64,000 nt of DNA, taken from positions 1 through 64,000 of the forward strand of contig JAUNAJ010000001.1 of the NCBI GenBank assembly GCA_030527645.1. Reading direction: 5' to 3'. Shown here in pieces: positions 53,889-62,589 of the stretch (positions are counted from its first letter, which is position 1; the number at the start of each line of letters is the position of its first letter). The DNA is from Lachnospiraceae bacterium. GTDB taxonomy: Bacteria > Bacillota > Clostridia > Lachnospirales > Lachnospiraceae. The notes beneath the pieces were generated by a model. The model had not been told where the DNA came from and did no database searches. It worked only from the letters and a program-made list of their open reading frames with translations. A program made the position numbers and the translations under genes.

Positions 53889-54443
53889 ATGGAAGCATAT
53901 GAATCATTAATCTGGCGAACCACAGAGAAGGAGCAGATTCTGCATACTCCTGTGTACGATGTTTACAGTCAGAAGGAAGTGGCCGCAAACGGTCTGGAAG
54001 GTACCTATGTTGCCATCGATGCACCGGACTGGGTAGTAGTAGTTGCAGTGCATGAAGGAAGGTTCATTCTGGTGAGACAATGGCGGCATGGAGAGGATCG
54101 GGTCACTCTGGAGTTTCCCGGAGGAGTAGCAGATCCGGGAGAGGAGCCGGTGGCAACAGCACTTCGTGAGCTGGAGGAGGAGACCGGTTACCGGGCGGGG
54201 AAGATTACCTGTCTCGGTCGGGTAAGCTCTAATCCCGCACTGTTTAAGAATCACTTCTCTGTATTTCTTGCAGAGGATCTTGTACAGACCGGAGAGCAGC
54301 ATCTGGATGCAGATGAGCTGCTTCGTTATGAAGAACATCCGATCGAAGAGATTATTGCACGCTATGGAGATGAGGAACTGACACATGCTTATATGGGCAC
54401 AGCATTACTGATGTACCTGCGGCACAAAGGAGGAAAGTTATGA
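53889..54443 (+). CDS. Nudix hydrolase (ADP-ribose pyrophosphatase-like)
   Basis: A 184-residue Nudix enzyme. The Nudix box is GGVADPGEEPVATALRELEEETGY (GX5EX7REUXEEXGU), preceded by VAVHEGRFILVRQWRHGEDRVTLEFPGG, as in ADP-ribose pyrophosphatases. It hydrolyses nucleoside diphosphates linked to another moiety. ATG 53889 has AAAGGAG eight bases upstream. Its TGA overlaps the next ATG. Confidence 0.92.
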   Translation: MEAYESLIWRTTEKEQILHTPVYDVYSQKEVAANGLEGTYVAIDAPDWVVVVAVHEGRFILVRQWRHGEDRVTLEFPGGVADPGEEPVATALRELEEETGYRAGKITCLGRVSSNPALFKNHFSVFLAEDLVQTGEQHLDADELLRYEEHPIEEIIARYGDEELTHAYMGTALLMYLRHKGGKL

Positions 54444-54619
54444 TTTTTGAAACCTGGTATTATGAGGTTGTATCCATAGACGGAGACTATGCCCATCTGA
54501 AGAGAACGGACGAAGAAACAGAGGAGCTGAAGCTGGTGGCAAGAGCTTTGCTTCCCCCTGAGATCCGGGAGGGCAGCAGACTGAAATATGAGATGCTGCA
54601 GTATGAGATCGTTGGATGA
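54440..54619 (+). CDS. Small DUF3006-like protein (59 aa)
   Basis: A short gene reading MIFETWYYEVVSIDGDYAHL to ...MLQYEIVG, overlapping the Nudix stop by ATGA and preceded by AAAGGAGGAAAG. The pattern of DGDYAHLKR near the start and VARALLPPEIREGSRL near the end resembles DUF3006 proteins, small beta-barrel-like proteins often encoded beside hydrolases. Function unknown; coupling suggests a role with the Nudix enzyme. Confidence 0.75.
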   Translation: MIFETWYYEVVSIDGDYAHLKRTDEETEELKLVARALLPPEIREGSRLKYEMLQYEIVG

Positions 54620-54791
54620 GATTGGATCTGCATGAGATGAATTTCTTTCTGGGCATATGCAGGAAAGTGATAGCGTTTTCGCGCTAGATAAGATGATTGA
54701 AGTATCATGGTAATCCTGCATAAAAAAACAACAGGAACGGAATAAGTGTTGGATAAAAGGACTAATTGTACATAGAAGAGTACATCCTTTG

Positions 54792-54820
54792 TTGACCAGT
54801 TTAGAAATTTATTGTATTAT
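54792..54820 (+). promoter_or_regulatory. Promoter of pckA
   Basis: TTGACC (54792-54797), 17-base spacer, TATTAT (54815-54820); a TATACAC follows directly. Confidence 0.65.
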
Positions 54821-54918
54821 TATACACGGCTAGTGGAACGATATTTTTTTAACATATCGGTACTCTGATTCTATTAACCAGTGATAGAGTGAATCTGAAA
54901 GAAAAGAGGTACTACTTA

Positions 54919-56523
54919 ATGGCAGCTATTGATTTAACAAAGTATGGCATTACCGGAACTACTGAGATCGTATACAATCCTTCCTATGAACTGTTATTCG
55001 AGGAAGAGACCAAAGCAGGTCTTGAGGGATACGAGATCGGAACCAATACTGAGCTGGATACCGTAAATGTAATGACAGGTATCTTCACAGGACGTTCTCC
55101 TAAAGACAAATACATCGTTATGGATGAGAACTCCAAGGATACAGTATGGTGGACATCCGATGAGTATAAAAACGACAACCATCCGATGAGCGAGGATGTA
55201 TGGGCAACTGTTAAAGATATTGCTAAGAAAGAGCTCTGCAACAAGAGACTGTTCGTAGTCGATGCTTTCTGCGGTGCAAACGCTGATACCCGTATGGCGA
55301 TCCGTTTCATCGTTGAGGTTGCATGGCAGGCACATTTCGTAAAGAACATGTTCATCGTTCCTACAGAGGAAGAGCTTGCTGCATTCGAGCCTGACTTCGT
55401 AGTTTACAATGCTTCCAAGGCAAAAGTTGAGAACTATGCAGAGCTTGGACTGAACTCTGAGACATGTGTAGCATTCAACATTTCTTCCCGTGAGCAGGTA
55501 ATCATCAATACATGGTACGGCGGCGAGATGAAAAAAGGTATGTTCTCCATGATGAACTACTACCTGCCTCTGAAGGGCATCGCTGCTATGCACTGCTCTG
55601 CAAACACAGATCTGAACGGAGAGAACACAGCAATCTTCTTCGGTCTTTCCGGAACAGGAAAAACAACTCTGTCTACAGATCCGAAACGTCTCCTGATCGG
55701 TGATGATGAGCACGGCTGGGATGACAACGGCGTATTCAACTTCGAGGGTGGATGCTACGCTAAGGTTATCGGTCTGGACAAAGAGTCTGAGCCTGATATC
55801 TACAATGCAATCAAGAGAAACGCTCTTCTTGAGAACGTAACTGTTGATGCAAACGGAAAAATTGACTTTGATGATAAGAGCGTAACAGAGAATACTCGTG
55901 TATCTTATCCGATCAGCCATATCGAGAACATTGTTCGTCCGATCTCTTCTGCACCGGCAGCTAAGAATGTAATCTTCCTGTCTGCAGATGCATTCGGAGT
56001 ACTGCCTCCGGTATCCATTCTGACACCGGATCAGACACAGTACTACTTCCTCAGCGGTTTCACTGCAAAGCTTGCAGGAACCGAGCGTGGAATTACTGAG
56101 CCTACACCAACCTTCTCTGCATGCTTCGGACAGGCTTTCCTTGAGCTGCACCCGACAAAATATGCTGAGGAGCTGGTTAAGAAGATGGAGATTTCCGGAG
56201 CAAAAGCATACCTGGTTAACACAGGATGGAACGGAACCGGAAAACGTATCACCATTAAGGATACTCGTGGAATCATCGATGCGATCCTGAACGGAGATAT
56301 CCTGACTGCTCCTACAAAACAGATTCCGTTCTTCAACTTCGAAGTACCTACAGAGCTTCCAGGTGTAGATTCCGGAATTCTGGATCCTCGCGATACCTAT
56401 GCAGCTGCTTCCGAGTGGGAAGAGAAAGCAAAGGATCTTGCAGGAAGATTTATTAAGAACTTCGCTAAATACGAGGGAAATGCTGCCGGAAAAGCTCTGG
56501 TTGCAGCTGGTCCTCAGTTATAA
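54919..56523 (+). CDS. pckA: Phosphoenolpyruvate carboxykinase (ATP)
   Basis: A 534-residue ATP-dependent PEPCK. P-loop [45 protein letters not shown] holds both the phosphate-binding and metal-binding segments; [21 protein letters not shown] is the PEPCK signature, and [15 protein letters not shown] binds the carboxylate. In fermentative gut Clostridia it usually fixes CO2 onto PEP to give oxaloacetate and ATP. Codon use is strongly biased, as expected for a highly expressed gene. ATG 54919 follows AAGAGGT. Confidence 0.97.
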   Translation: MAAIDLTKYGITGTTEIVYNPSYELLFEEETKAGLEGYEIGTNTELDTVNVMTGIFTGRSPKDKYIVMDENSKDTVWWTSDEYKNDNHPMSEDVWATVKDIAKKELCNKRLFVVDAFCGANADTRMAIRFIVEVAWQAHFVKNMFIVPTEEELAAFEPDFVVYNASKAKVENYAELGLNSETCVAFNISSREQVIINTWYGGEMKKGMFSMMNYYLPLKGIAAMHCSANTDLNGENTAIFFGLSGTGKTTLSTDPKRLLIGDDEHGWDDNGVFNFEGGCYAKVIGLDKESEPDIYNAIKRNALLENVTVDANGKIDFDDKSVTENTRVSYPISHIENIVRPISSAPAAKNVIFLSADAFGVLPPVSILTPDQTQYYFLSGFTAKLAGTERGITEPTPTFSACFGQAFLELHPTKYAEELVKKMEISGAKAYLVNTGWNGTGKRITIKDTRGIIDAILNGDILTAPTKQIPFFNFEVPTELPGVDSGILDPRDTYAAASEWEEKAKDLAGRFIKNFAKYEGNAAGKALVAAGPQL

Positions 56524-56597
56524 TTCGAATTTGAACTCCTATGGTCGGACAGTTGTTGTGCGGCGGCAGGATGATCAGATTACATGAATGGTAAAAG

Positions 56598-56639
56598 GGT
56601 GCTGCATCTGCGTCAAAATCGCAGATGCAGCACCTTTTT
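56598..56639 (+). terminator. Intrinsic terminator of pckA
   Basis: GGTGCTGCATCTGCG (56598-56612) pairs perfectly with CGCAGATGCAGCACC (56620-56634), followed by five T. Confidence 0.95.
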
Positions 56640-56820
56640 GCCTTAATACATACATTTGGTCTCCTGGAAATTTACTGAATTATTTAAAAAATACAAAAAT
56701 TTATCTGTTATTTAATGGGCGAATGTGATAAAATATGATTGAATAACAGCTGGATTTTGGGCGAATTTGCAAAATTCAGAAACAAGAGCATACCTTATAT
56801 GCTGCGCAAGGAGGTTTTAC

Positions 56821-57462
56821 ATGGACGAGAATTATATCAAGATTAGATCAAAGCATTCCACGGAGTCCTTTCTTCGTGTGTTCCCGGGACATTTTGTAAC
56901 CAACCATTCTCATGTCAATTATTATGTTGATATGACAGCATTGAAAGCGCGTATGAGCGAGTCACAGAACGCTGCTAAGACACTTGCTTCTTATTATACA
57001 ATGAACTCGATCGTGGATACGATCATCTGTATGGACGGAACAGAGGTGATCGGTGCATTCCTCGCAGAGGAGCTGGAGCATTCCGGTATCCGCAATGTGA
57101 ATGCCCACAACACCATTTATGTGGTATCCCCGGAGACTGACAGCAGCGGTCGGATCGTATTCCGTGACAATAATAAATTCATGGTAGAGAACAGAAACGT
57201 GATGGTACTTCTCGCAACTGCTACAACCGGTATTACTCTGGAGCGTTCACTGACCTGTATCAAATATTACGGCGGAAAGATTGCCGGTATTTCTGCATTG
57301 TACAGTGTACCAACTAAAATTTTCGGATATCCTATTGTTTCCCTGTTTTCTCAGGCAGATCTGCCACAGTACAAAACCTATGCCTTTGACAACTGCCCGC
57401 TCTGCCAGCAGGGAGTGAAGATCGATGCCATGGTAAACGGCTACGGCTACAGTAAGATCTAA
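56821..57462 (+). CDS. Phosphoribosyltransferase-like protein
   Basis: A 213-residue protein with a type I PRTase fold resembling orotate phosphoribosyltransferase. IVDTIICMDGTEVIGAFLAEEL is the first helix-strand unit; NVMVLLATATTGITLERSLTCIKYYGGKIAGISALYS occupies the place of the PRPP loop, but the usual Asp-Asp is replaced by Ala-Thr, so catalysis is doubtful. A CPLC pair near the C-terminus (DNCPLCQQGVKI) may bind metal. The start is ATG 56821 after GGAGG. Confidence 0.8.
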   Translation: MDENYIKIRSKHSTESFLRVFPGHFVTNHSHVNYYVDMTALKARMSESQNAAKTLASYYTMNSIVDTIICMDGTEVIGAFLAEELEHSGIRNVNAHNTIYVVSPETDSSGRIVFRDNNKFMVENRNVMVLLATATTGITLERSLTCIKYYGGKIAGISALYSVPTKIFGYPIVSLFSQADLPQYKTYAFDNCPLCQQGVKIDAMVNGYGYSKI

Positions 57463-57525
57463 TAGTGTGATAAAGGTTATTGTTTACAGGCAGCAGGAGA
57501 TATGCATGCAGGCATATAAACAACG

Positions 57526-57554
57526 TGGACAAAAAATTCTGAAAGTGCTATAGT
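57526..57554 (+). promoter_or_regulatory. Promoter of the mgtE leader
   Basis: TGGACA (57526-57531), 17-base spacer, TATAGT (57549-57554). Confidence 0.7.
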
Positions 57555-57569
57555 AACATAAAATAACAG

Positions 57570-57604
57570 AAAGAAGCTTTCCTCCAGGGAGAGCTTCTTT
57601 TGAT
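57570..57604 (+). terminator. Attenuator-like hairpin in the mgtE leader
   Basis: AAAGAAGCT (57570-57578) pairs with AGCTTCTTT (57592-57600), followed by TTTG overlapping. It lies within ten bases of the predicted RNA start. The 342-bp gap holds this hairpin, a 33-codon leader ORF, and a CAGGAC/GTCCTG stem around TTTTTT (57670-57688). Confidence 0.6.
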
Positions 57605-57621
57605 GAGAGAGGAGGACGAAA

Positions 57622-57723
57622 ATGGATACAGACAGTTGCAGCGGCACGACAAAGGTTCCTATACACAGTCAGGACCGTTTTTTGTCCTGCTCTGAAAATC
57701 AAGTCAACGATAACTTAATATGA
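57622..57723 (+). CDS. Possible leader peptide ahead of mgtE (33 aa)
   Basis: ATG 57622 follows the strong site GAGGAGGACGAAA and opens a 33-codon frame, MDTDSCSGTTKVPIHSQDRF and 13 further residues, ending at TGA 57723. No family is recognised. A translated upstream ORF between a promoter-proximal hairpin and mgtE recalls translation-coupled control of Mg2+ transporters such as MgtL of enterobacteria, but that comparison is by position only. Confidence 0.45.
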   Translation: MDTDSCSGTTKVPIHSQDRFLSCSENQVNDNLI

Positions 57724-57804
57724 GAACAAGTCGTGTCATTCTGTGACTCTTGATTCGGCCGGAACATTTTTCAACCGGGAGTAAAAAACAGGAGGAATAA
57801 TTGA

Positions 57805-59169
57805 ATGACAGATAAGTTAGAAGTGCTTCGGGCCAGCGTGATCGCACTGGCAGAAGGAAAAAAGTATGCAGCTCTGAGGGATATTTTATCCACCATGAAA
57901 CCGGCAGATATTGCAGCCCTTTTTGAAAGGGATATGCCGGAGGAGACAGTGCCTCTACTGTTTCGCCTGCTTCCTAAAAATCTTGCGGCTGATACCTTTG
58001 TAGAGATGGATTCAGCCAGCCAGCATACTCTGATCAAGGGGTTTTCGGACAGCGAGCTGAAGGAGGTTGTAGATGAGCTGTATGTAGACGATGCAGTGGA
58101 TCTGATCGAAGAGATGCCTGCCATGATCGTGAAACGTATCCTGCAGCAGGCAGATGCCGAGAAGCGGCGTATGATCAACGGAATTCTGAAATTCCCGGAG
58201 GATTCTGCCGGCAGCATCATGACCACGGAGTTTGTAGATCTCCTTCCGGGGATGACAGCTGAGGAGGCTATTCGAAGCATCCGCAGAAGCGGAATTGAAA
58301 AGGAAACCATCAATAACTGTTATGTTACAGAAAAGGACAGAAAGCTGATCGGAGTAGTGACCATTCGTCATCTGATCATGGCAGACCCTTCAGCAATCAT
58401 GACAGACCTGATGGATGATCAGGTAATATCCGTGAATACCCTGGAGGATCAGGAGGCGGTTGCCCATCAGTTTTCCAAATACAATCTCATCGCCATGCCT
58501 GTCGTAGATCAGGAAGAACGTCTGGTGGGAATCGTTACGGTTGATGATGTACTGGATGTCTTAGAGGCAGAGACGACAGAGGATATGGAGAAGATGGCGG
58601 CGATCGTTCCGACGGACAACTCCAGACCCTATCTGAAGCTTTCCGTATTCGATCTCTGGAAGAGCCGTATTCCCTGGCTGCTTCTGCTGATGATATCAGC
58701 GACCTTTACAGGAATGATCATCACCGGCTTTGAGGATGCGCTTGCAAAATACGTCGTGTTGACTGCCTACATTCCCATGCTGATGGATACCGGCGGCAAT
58801 TCGGGTTCACAGGCTTCTGTAACCGTGATCCGCGGTATTTCATTGAAGGAGATCGAGTTCTCTGATCTGCTTCGTGTGATCTGGAAGGAGATGAGAGTGG
58901 CACTGTGCTGCGGAATCACTCTGGCAGCTGCAAATTTCCTGAAGCTGCTGCTGTTTGACAGACTGACCGTTTTGGTGGCACTGACCATCTGCCTGACTCT
59001 GATCGTTACGATCTTCTTTGCAAAACTGGTAGGCTGTACCCTTCCATTGCTTGCCTATAAGCTGGGATTTGACCCTGCTGTTATGGCTAGTCCCTTTATC
59101 ACCACCATTGTAGACGCAATTTCCTTGCTGGTGTATTTCCAGTTTGCGATTCATCTGCTTGATTTGTGA
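57805..59169 (+). CDS. mgtE: Magnesium transporter MgtE
   Basis: A 454-residue Mg2+ channel. Order: MgtE N domain (KPADIAALFERDMPEETVPLLFRLLP), two CBS domains (about 130-255, EDSAGSIMTTEFVDL and VAHQFSKYNLIAMPVVDQEERLVGIVTVDDVLDVLEAE), then five membrane helices with the selectivity region MLMDTGGNSGSQASVTVIRGI. The cytosolic domains close the pore at high Mg2+. RBS AGGAGG. The palindromic repeat at 59181 probably ends the transcript. Confidence 0.96.
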   Translation: MTDKLEVLRASVIALAEGKKYAALRDILSTMKPADIAALFERDMPEETVPLLFRLLPKNLAADTFVEMDSASQHTLIKGFSDSELKEVVDELYVDDAVDLIEEMPAMIVKRILQQADAEKRRMINGILKFPEDSAGSIMTTEFVDLLPGMTAEEAIRSIRRSGIEKETINNCYVTEKDRKLIGVVTIRHLIMADPSAIMTDLMDDQVISVNTLEDQEAVAHQFSKYNLIAMPVVDQEERLVGIVTVDDVLDVLEAETTEDMEKMAAIVPTDNSRPYLKLSVFDLWKSRIPWLLLLMISATFTGMIITGFEDALAKYVVLTAYIPMLMDTGGNSGSQASVTVIRGISLKEIEFSDLLRVIWKEMRVALCCGITLAAANFLKLLLFDRLTVLVALTICLTLIVTIFFAKLVGCTLPLLAYKLGFDPAVMASPFITTIVDAISLLVYFQFAIHLLDL

Positions 59170-59180
59170 TGTACGAGTGA

Positions 59181-59252
59181 AAACGGAACAGGGGAGGGTG
59201 CTGCCGTTCCGCATCATGCGGAACGGCAGCACCCTCCCCTGTTCCGTTTTTT
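59181..59252. repeat. 34-bp perfect palindromic repeat (copy B), terminator between mgtE and pgi
   Basis: 59181-59214 and 59216-59249 are exact reverse complements around a single C, and a T run ends at 59252. The arm contains GGAACAGGGGAGGGTGCTGC followed by CGTTCC, nearly the same as copy A at 28247. It lies between the convergent ends of mgtE and pgi, 11 and 6 bases from the stops. Confidence 0.92.
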
Positions 59253-59255
59253 AAA

Positions 59256-60836
59256 TCAGATATTCAGCAGATCACTGTATTCCTTCAGCGCGCCGTCTGT
59301 ATCATGAGCCAGAACCCGCTTCGCAAGAAGCTTGCCAAGCTGAACACCCTCCTGATCGAAGCTGTTGAGGTTCCAGACAAATCCCTGGAACATAACCTTA
59401 TTCTCAAAGTGAGCAAGAAGAGCTCCGAGAGATTCCGGTGTCAGCTGATCGCCGATGATAATGCTGGAGGGGCGTCCGCCTTCGAACTGCTTGTTTGGAT
59501 CCTCATCATCCTTGCCGCAGGCAAATGCCACGATCTGTGCAGCAACGTTGGCACAGAGTTTTGCCTGGCTTGTGCTGCCCTGGATTTCGATATCGTCTCC
59601 AAGCTGGCTGTTCTTAAAGCCGACAAACTGCATTGGAGTAATGTCGGTTCCCTGATGGAGCAGCTGGTAGAAGGAGTGCTGTCCGTTTGTTCCCGGCTCA
59701 CCGAAGATGATCGGACCGGTTGGGTAATTGACAGGTTCACCGAAGCGGTTTACATGCTTGCCGTTAGATTCCATATCCAGCTGCTGCAGATGTGCAGGGA
59801 AACGGCTGAGAGCCTGTGAATAAGGAAGAACAGCCGTAGCAGGATAACCGAGAATGTTTCTCTCGTATACACCGATCAATGCATCCAGCATGGAAGGATT
59901 CTGAAGCAGATCCTCATTCTTGCTCAGCGCATCCATCTCGGCAGCACCTTTCATGATTGCTTCAAAGGTTTCTGCACCGAGAGCCAGTGTCAGGATCACA
60001 GCTCCAACACAGGAGGAAGAGGAGTAGCGTCCGCCGATGTAGTCATCCATAAAGAAGGCTTCCAGGAAGGCATCACTCTTTGCAAGAGGAGAGGTTTCAC
60101 TGGTTACAGCCAGCATGTGTTTATTCGGATCAAGTCCTGCCTTTGCAAGAGTTGCTCTTACAAAGGATTCGTTGGTAAGAGTTTCAAGAGTTGTTCCGGA
60201 CTTGGAAACTACAATAAAGAGGGAATGGGCAAGATCCATGGAATTCATGACGCCTGCAGCATCATCAGGATCTACGTTGCTGACGAATTTTGCCTGCATC
60301 TTCAGGGAGTTGTTTTTGATTGCCCAATTCTCCAGTGCAAGATAAAGTGCACGGGGGCCGAGATCGGATCCTCCGATACCTACCTGGCAGACAGTGGTGA
60401 ATTTTTCACCGTTCTCGTTTGTAATCGCACCGGAATACACCTTCTCGGCAAAGTCAGCTGCCTTCTTCTGCTGAGACAGATAAAACTCACGTTTATTCAC
60501 ACCATCTGCGATGACATCATTACCCAGCTGTCCGCGGCAGAGCTGATGAAGAACCAGACGTTTCTCGCCTGTGTTGATCACTGCACCATTGTACAGCTCT
60601 GCGTATTTCTCTGTAAGCTGAGCTTCCTTTGCCAGCTCGGCAAGAGCCTCGAGAATATTGTCATCCACAGCTTTTGCACCGTAATTAAAAGTAAGGCCTG
60701 CAGCCATGGGAACACTGTATTTTTTCACACGCTCAGCTCCGCTTTCGCCGGTCATTGCTTCTTTTACATCCACCTTGGGCAGAGCGGCAAGCTTTGCAGT
60801 ACTTGCCAGTTTGTCAAAATTCGTCCATGAAATCAT
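59256..60836 (-). CDS. pgi: Glucose-6-phosphate isomerase
   Basis: A 526-residue phosphoglucose isomerase interconverting glucose-6-phosphate and fructose-6-phosphate. Motifs: TVCQVGIGGSDLGPRALYLALENW, VVSKSGTTLETLTNESFVR, DYIGGRYSSSSCVGAV, PIIFGEPGTNGQHSFYQLLHQGTDITPMQFVG. It starts at ATG 60836 after TTGGAGG. Preceded by a clear promoter with a palindrome just downstream of it. Confidence 0.96.
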   Translation of the reverse strand: MISWTNFDKLASTAKLAALPKVDVKEAMTGESGAERVKKYSVPMAAGLTFNYGAKAVDDNILEALAELAKEAQLTEKYAELYNGAVINTGEKRLVLHQLCRGQLGNDVIADGVNKREFYLSQQKKAADFAEKVYSGAITNENGEKFTTVCQVGIGGSDLGPRALYLALENWAIKNNSLKMQAKFVSNVDPDDAAGVMNSMDLAHSLFIVVSKSGTTLETLTNESFVRATLAKAGLDPNKHMLAVTSETSPLAKSDAFLEAFFMDDYIGGRYSSSSCVGAVILTLALGAETFEAIMKGAAEMDALSKNEDLLQNPSMLDALIGVYERNILGYPATAVLPYSQALSRFPAHLQQLDMESNGKHVNRFGEPVNYPTGPIIFGEPGTNGQHSFYQLLHQGTDITPMQFVGFKNSQLGDDIEIQGSTSQAKLCANVAAQIVAFACGKDDEDPNKQFEGGRPSSIIIGDQLTPESLGALLAHFENKVMFQGFVWNLNSFDQEGVQLGKLLAKRVLAHDTDGALKEYSDLLNI

Positions 60837-60885
60837 TGTCTGTTTCCTCCAATTCTATCTCACGATCTGTAACTGTTCATGCGAT

Positions 60886-60908
60886 CGAGATCAATCTGAT
60901 TGATCTCG
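60886..60908. promoter_or_regulatory. 23-bp perfect palindrome in the pgi 5' region, candidate operator
   Basis: CGAGATCAATC (60886-60896) and GATTGATCTCG (60898-60908) are exact reverse complements around one T. A one-base centre is unsuited to an RNA hairpin, so a dimeric DNA-binding protein is more likely. It starts 12 bases downstream of the pgi -10 box, where a repressor would block elongation or initiation. Confidence 0.6.
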
Positions 60909-60919
60909 TTTCATATGAA

Positions 60920-60948
60920 ATTATACTTGAGATTATGCATAATTACAA
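60920..60948 (-). promoter_or_regulatory. Promoter of pgi
   Basis: On the minus strand TTGTAA (60948-60943), 17-base spacer, perfect TATAAT (60925-60920). Confidence 0.8.
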
Positions 60949-61114
60949 GGTTTCTGCCTGTTATCCGTCAAAAGAAGTTCGTATGTTTACTATTTACCAT
61001 CTAAAAAAAGGAAAACGTTGTCTGAAATTACTATTTTTGAACTGCTGTTTTTATGCAAACTGACAAAGTTTAAAAAAACGAAAAAAAATGCGTGCACGTG
61101 AACACGAAGTGTGT

Positions 61115-61120
61115 TATATT
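61115..61120 (+). promoter_or_regulatory. Extended -10 promoter of the Gfo/Idh gene
   Basis: TATATT (61115-61120) preceded by TGT gives an extended -10 element; no good -35 box. The GC-rich partly symmetric CGTGCACGTGAACACG just upstream (61091-61106) could be an activator or repressor site. Confidence 0.45.
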
Positions 61121-61149
61121 GAATTCAACGAAGAGATAACAAGAGTTCA

Positions 61150-61202
61150 GGTCAGGAAAGACCGAAGCCTGAAGGGCTTCAGCGGAAGACGGAGATCTTC
61201 CG
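61150..61202 (+). ncRNA. Three-hairpin structured leader RNA of unknown class
   Basis: Three stems stand almost side by side: GGTC/GACC (61150-61153 with 61160-61163, loop AGGAAA), GAAGCC/GGCTTC (61164-61169 with 61175-61180), and CGGAAGA/TCTTCCG (61183-61189 with 61196-61202, loop CGGAGA). An alternative pairs TTCAGG (61146-61151) with CCTGAA (61168-61173). The RNA would begin near 61127, and the gene's ribosome site follows at about 61249. I could not match it to a riboswitch class I know. The rest of the 426-bp gap holds the pgi promoter region. Confidence 0.5.
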
Positions 61203-61262
61203 GACAGGTACTAACGGAAAAACAAAGTGAAATATTTTATTAAAGAAAAGGAGAAAAAAGCG

Positions 61263-62270
61263 ATGTTGAATGTAGGTGTAATCGGATGCGGCGGAATGGG
61301 AAGAGATCATATCAAACGTGTGACTGAGAGAGTGCAGGGTGCACAGGTTGTGGCTGTTTCCGATCTGTTTGAAGAGGGTGCAAAAAAGGCTGCTGCAATC
61401 GCAGGAGAAGGCTGCAAGGTATACAACAATGGTAAAGATCTGATCAATGATCCCGATGTGGATGCAGTTATGATCATTTCTCCCGGATTTGCACATGTAG
61501 ATGATCTTCTTGAGGCAATCAAGGTTGGAAAACGTGTATTCTGTGAGAAACCACTGTGTACAACAGCTGAGGACTGCCAGAAAGTCATGGACGCTGAGGT
61601 TGCTTCCGGCAAGCATCTGATCCAGCTCGGATTCATGAGAAGATATCACAAAGGATATCAGCAGATCAAGGAGGCAATCGCTACAGGTGAGTACGGTGAG
61701 CCGCTGATGATGCACTGCACACACAGAAATCCTGAAGTAGGAACAAACTACGATACTCCAATGGCTGTTACAGATACAGTAATCCATGAGATCGATCTCT
61801 GCCACTGGATGGTAGGTGATGACTACGACACCGTACAGGTAATCATGCCGAAGGTTACAAAATACTCTCATCCGGCTCTGAAGGATCCTCAGTTCATGAT
61901 CCTGAAAACAAAATCCGGAGTTACGATCGATGTAGAGTGCTTCGTAAACTGCAAATTCGGCTATGATATCAACTGTGAGGTTGTATGTGAGGATGGTGCA
62001 CTGAAGATGGGTACACCGATGGCTCCTTCTATCCGCAAGAGTGCACAGGCTTCTACAGAGATCACTACAGACTGCTTCGTACTGTTCAAGGATGCCTATG
62101 ATCAGGAGGTACAGAACTGGGTTGACCGTGCTGCAGACGGTGTGATCGAAGGACCGAATACCTGGGACGGATATCTTGCAGCAGTTACAGCTGACGCTCT
62201 GGTTGCAGCTCAGACATCCGGACAGATTGAGAAGGTAAATACTGTAGAGAAACCTGAGTTCTACAAATAA
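61263..62270 (+). CDS. Gfo/Idh/MocA family NAD(P)-dependent dehydrogenase (inositol dehydrogenase-like)
   Basis: A 335-residue sugar or cyclitol dehydrogenase. Rossmann loop MLNVGVIGCGGMGRDHIKRV; GKRVFCEKPLCTTAEDC carries the catalytic Lys (EKP); IQLGFMRRYHKGY; and TDTVIHEIDLCHWMVGDDYDTV carries the Asp and His of inositol 2-dehydrogenases (IolG-like). Codon use is highly biased, suggesting strong expression. ATG 61263 follows AAAGGAG. No other inositol genes are adjacent, so the substrate stays open. Confidence 0.92.
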   Translation: MLNVGVIGCGGMGRDHIKRVTERVQGAQVVAVSDLFEEGAKKAAAIAGEGCKVYNNGKDLINDPDVDAVMIISPGFAHVDDLLEAIKVGKRVFCEKPLCTTAEDCQKVMDAEVASGKHLIQLGFMRRYHKGYQQIKEAIATGEYGEPLMMHCTHRNPEVGTNYDTPMAVTDTVIHEIDLCHWMVGDDYDTVQVIMPKVTKYSHPALKDPQFMILKTKSGVTIDVECFVNCKFGYDINCEVVCEDGALKMGTPMAPSIRKSAQASTEITTDCFVLFKDAYDQEVQNWVDRAADGVIEGPNTWDGYLAAVTADALVAAQTSGQIEKVNTVEKPEFYK

Positions 62271-62409
62271 TTGTTATAGGATCTGAACACGATTGTCATT
62301 CGAAAACCGAAATTTCTCACCCATTGTTACTGTTCATGGTAACACACCACCCACCACTCTTCAGAGGGATCCGGGATTCGTATGAAAAAAGTGAAAAGAA
62401 CGATAAAAG

Positions 62410-62442
62410 AGGAGGTCCGGCCTTTGTGCCGGATCTCCTTTT
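62410..62442 (+). terminator. Intrinsic terminator after the Gfo/Idh gene
   Basis: AGGAG-G-TCCGGC (62410-62421) pairs with GCCGGA-T-CTCCTT (62428-62440), followed by TT. The 319-bp gap holds otherwise only the promoter at 62524. Confidence 0.85.
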
Positions 62443-62523
62443 GCATCACAAAGTGAGTTACTGTTACTCCGTGAACCGGAACTTTTGCCGCTTAAACGGT
62501 AACCTGCCTGCCCGGCTTCGCTA

Positions 62524-62552
62524 TTCACACCGGAGAAAAACTATGGTACAAT
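62524..62552 (+). promoter_or_regulatory. Promoter of the DUF1292 gene
   Basis: TTCACA (62524-62529), 17-base spacer, TACAAT (62547-62552) with a TG one base upstream (extended -10). Confidence 0.7.
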
Positions 62553-62589
62553 AGCCAAGAAAATAACAGAATACATTGGAGGAATGACA

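Noticed and set aside
57463..57804. M-box (Mg2+) riboswitch before mgtE
   Set aside because: The conserved M-box cores and length are absent; only short hairpins and an ORF are present.
61127..61262. Known riboswitch classes (c-di-GMP, THF, guanidine, ZTP, fluoride) in the Gfo/Idh leader
   Set aside because: None of the conserved cores I know for these classes can be placed on the three stems.
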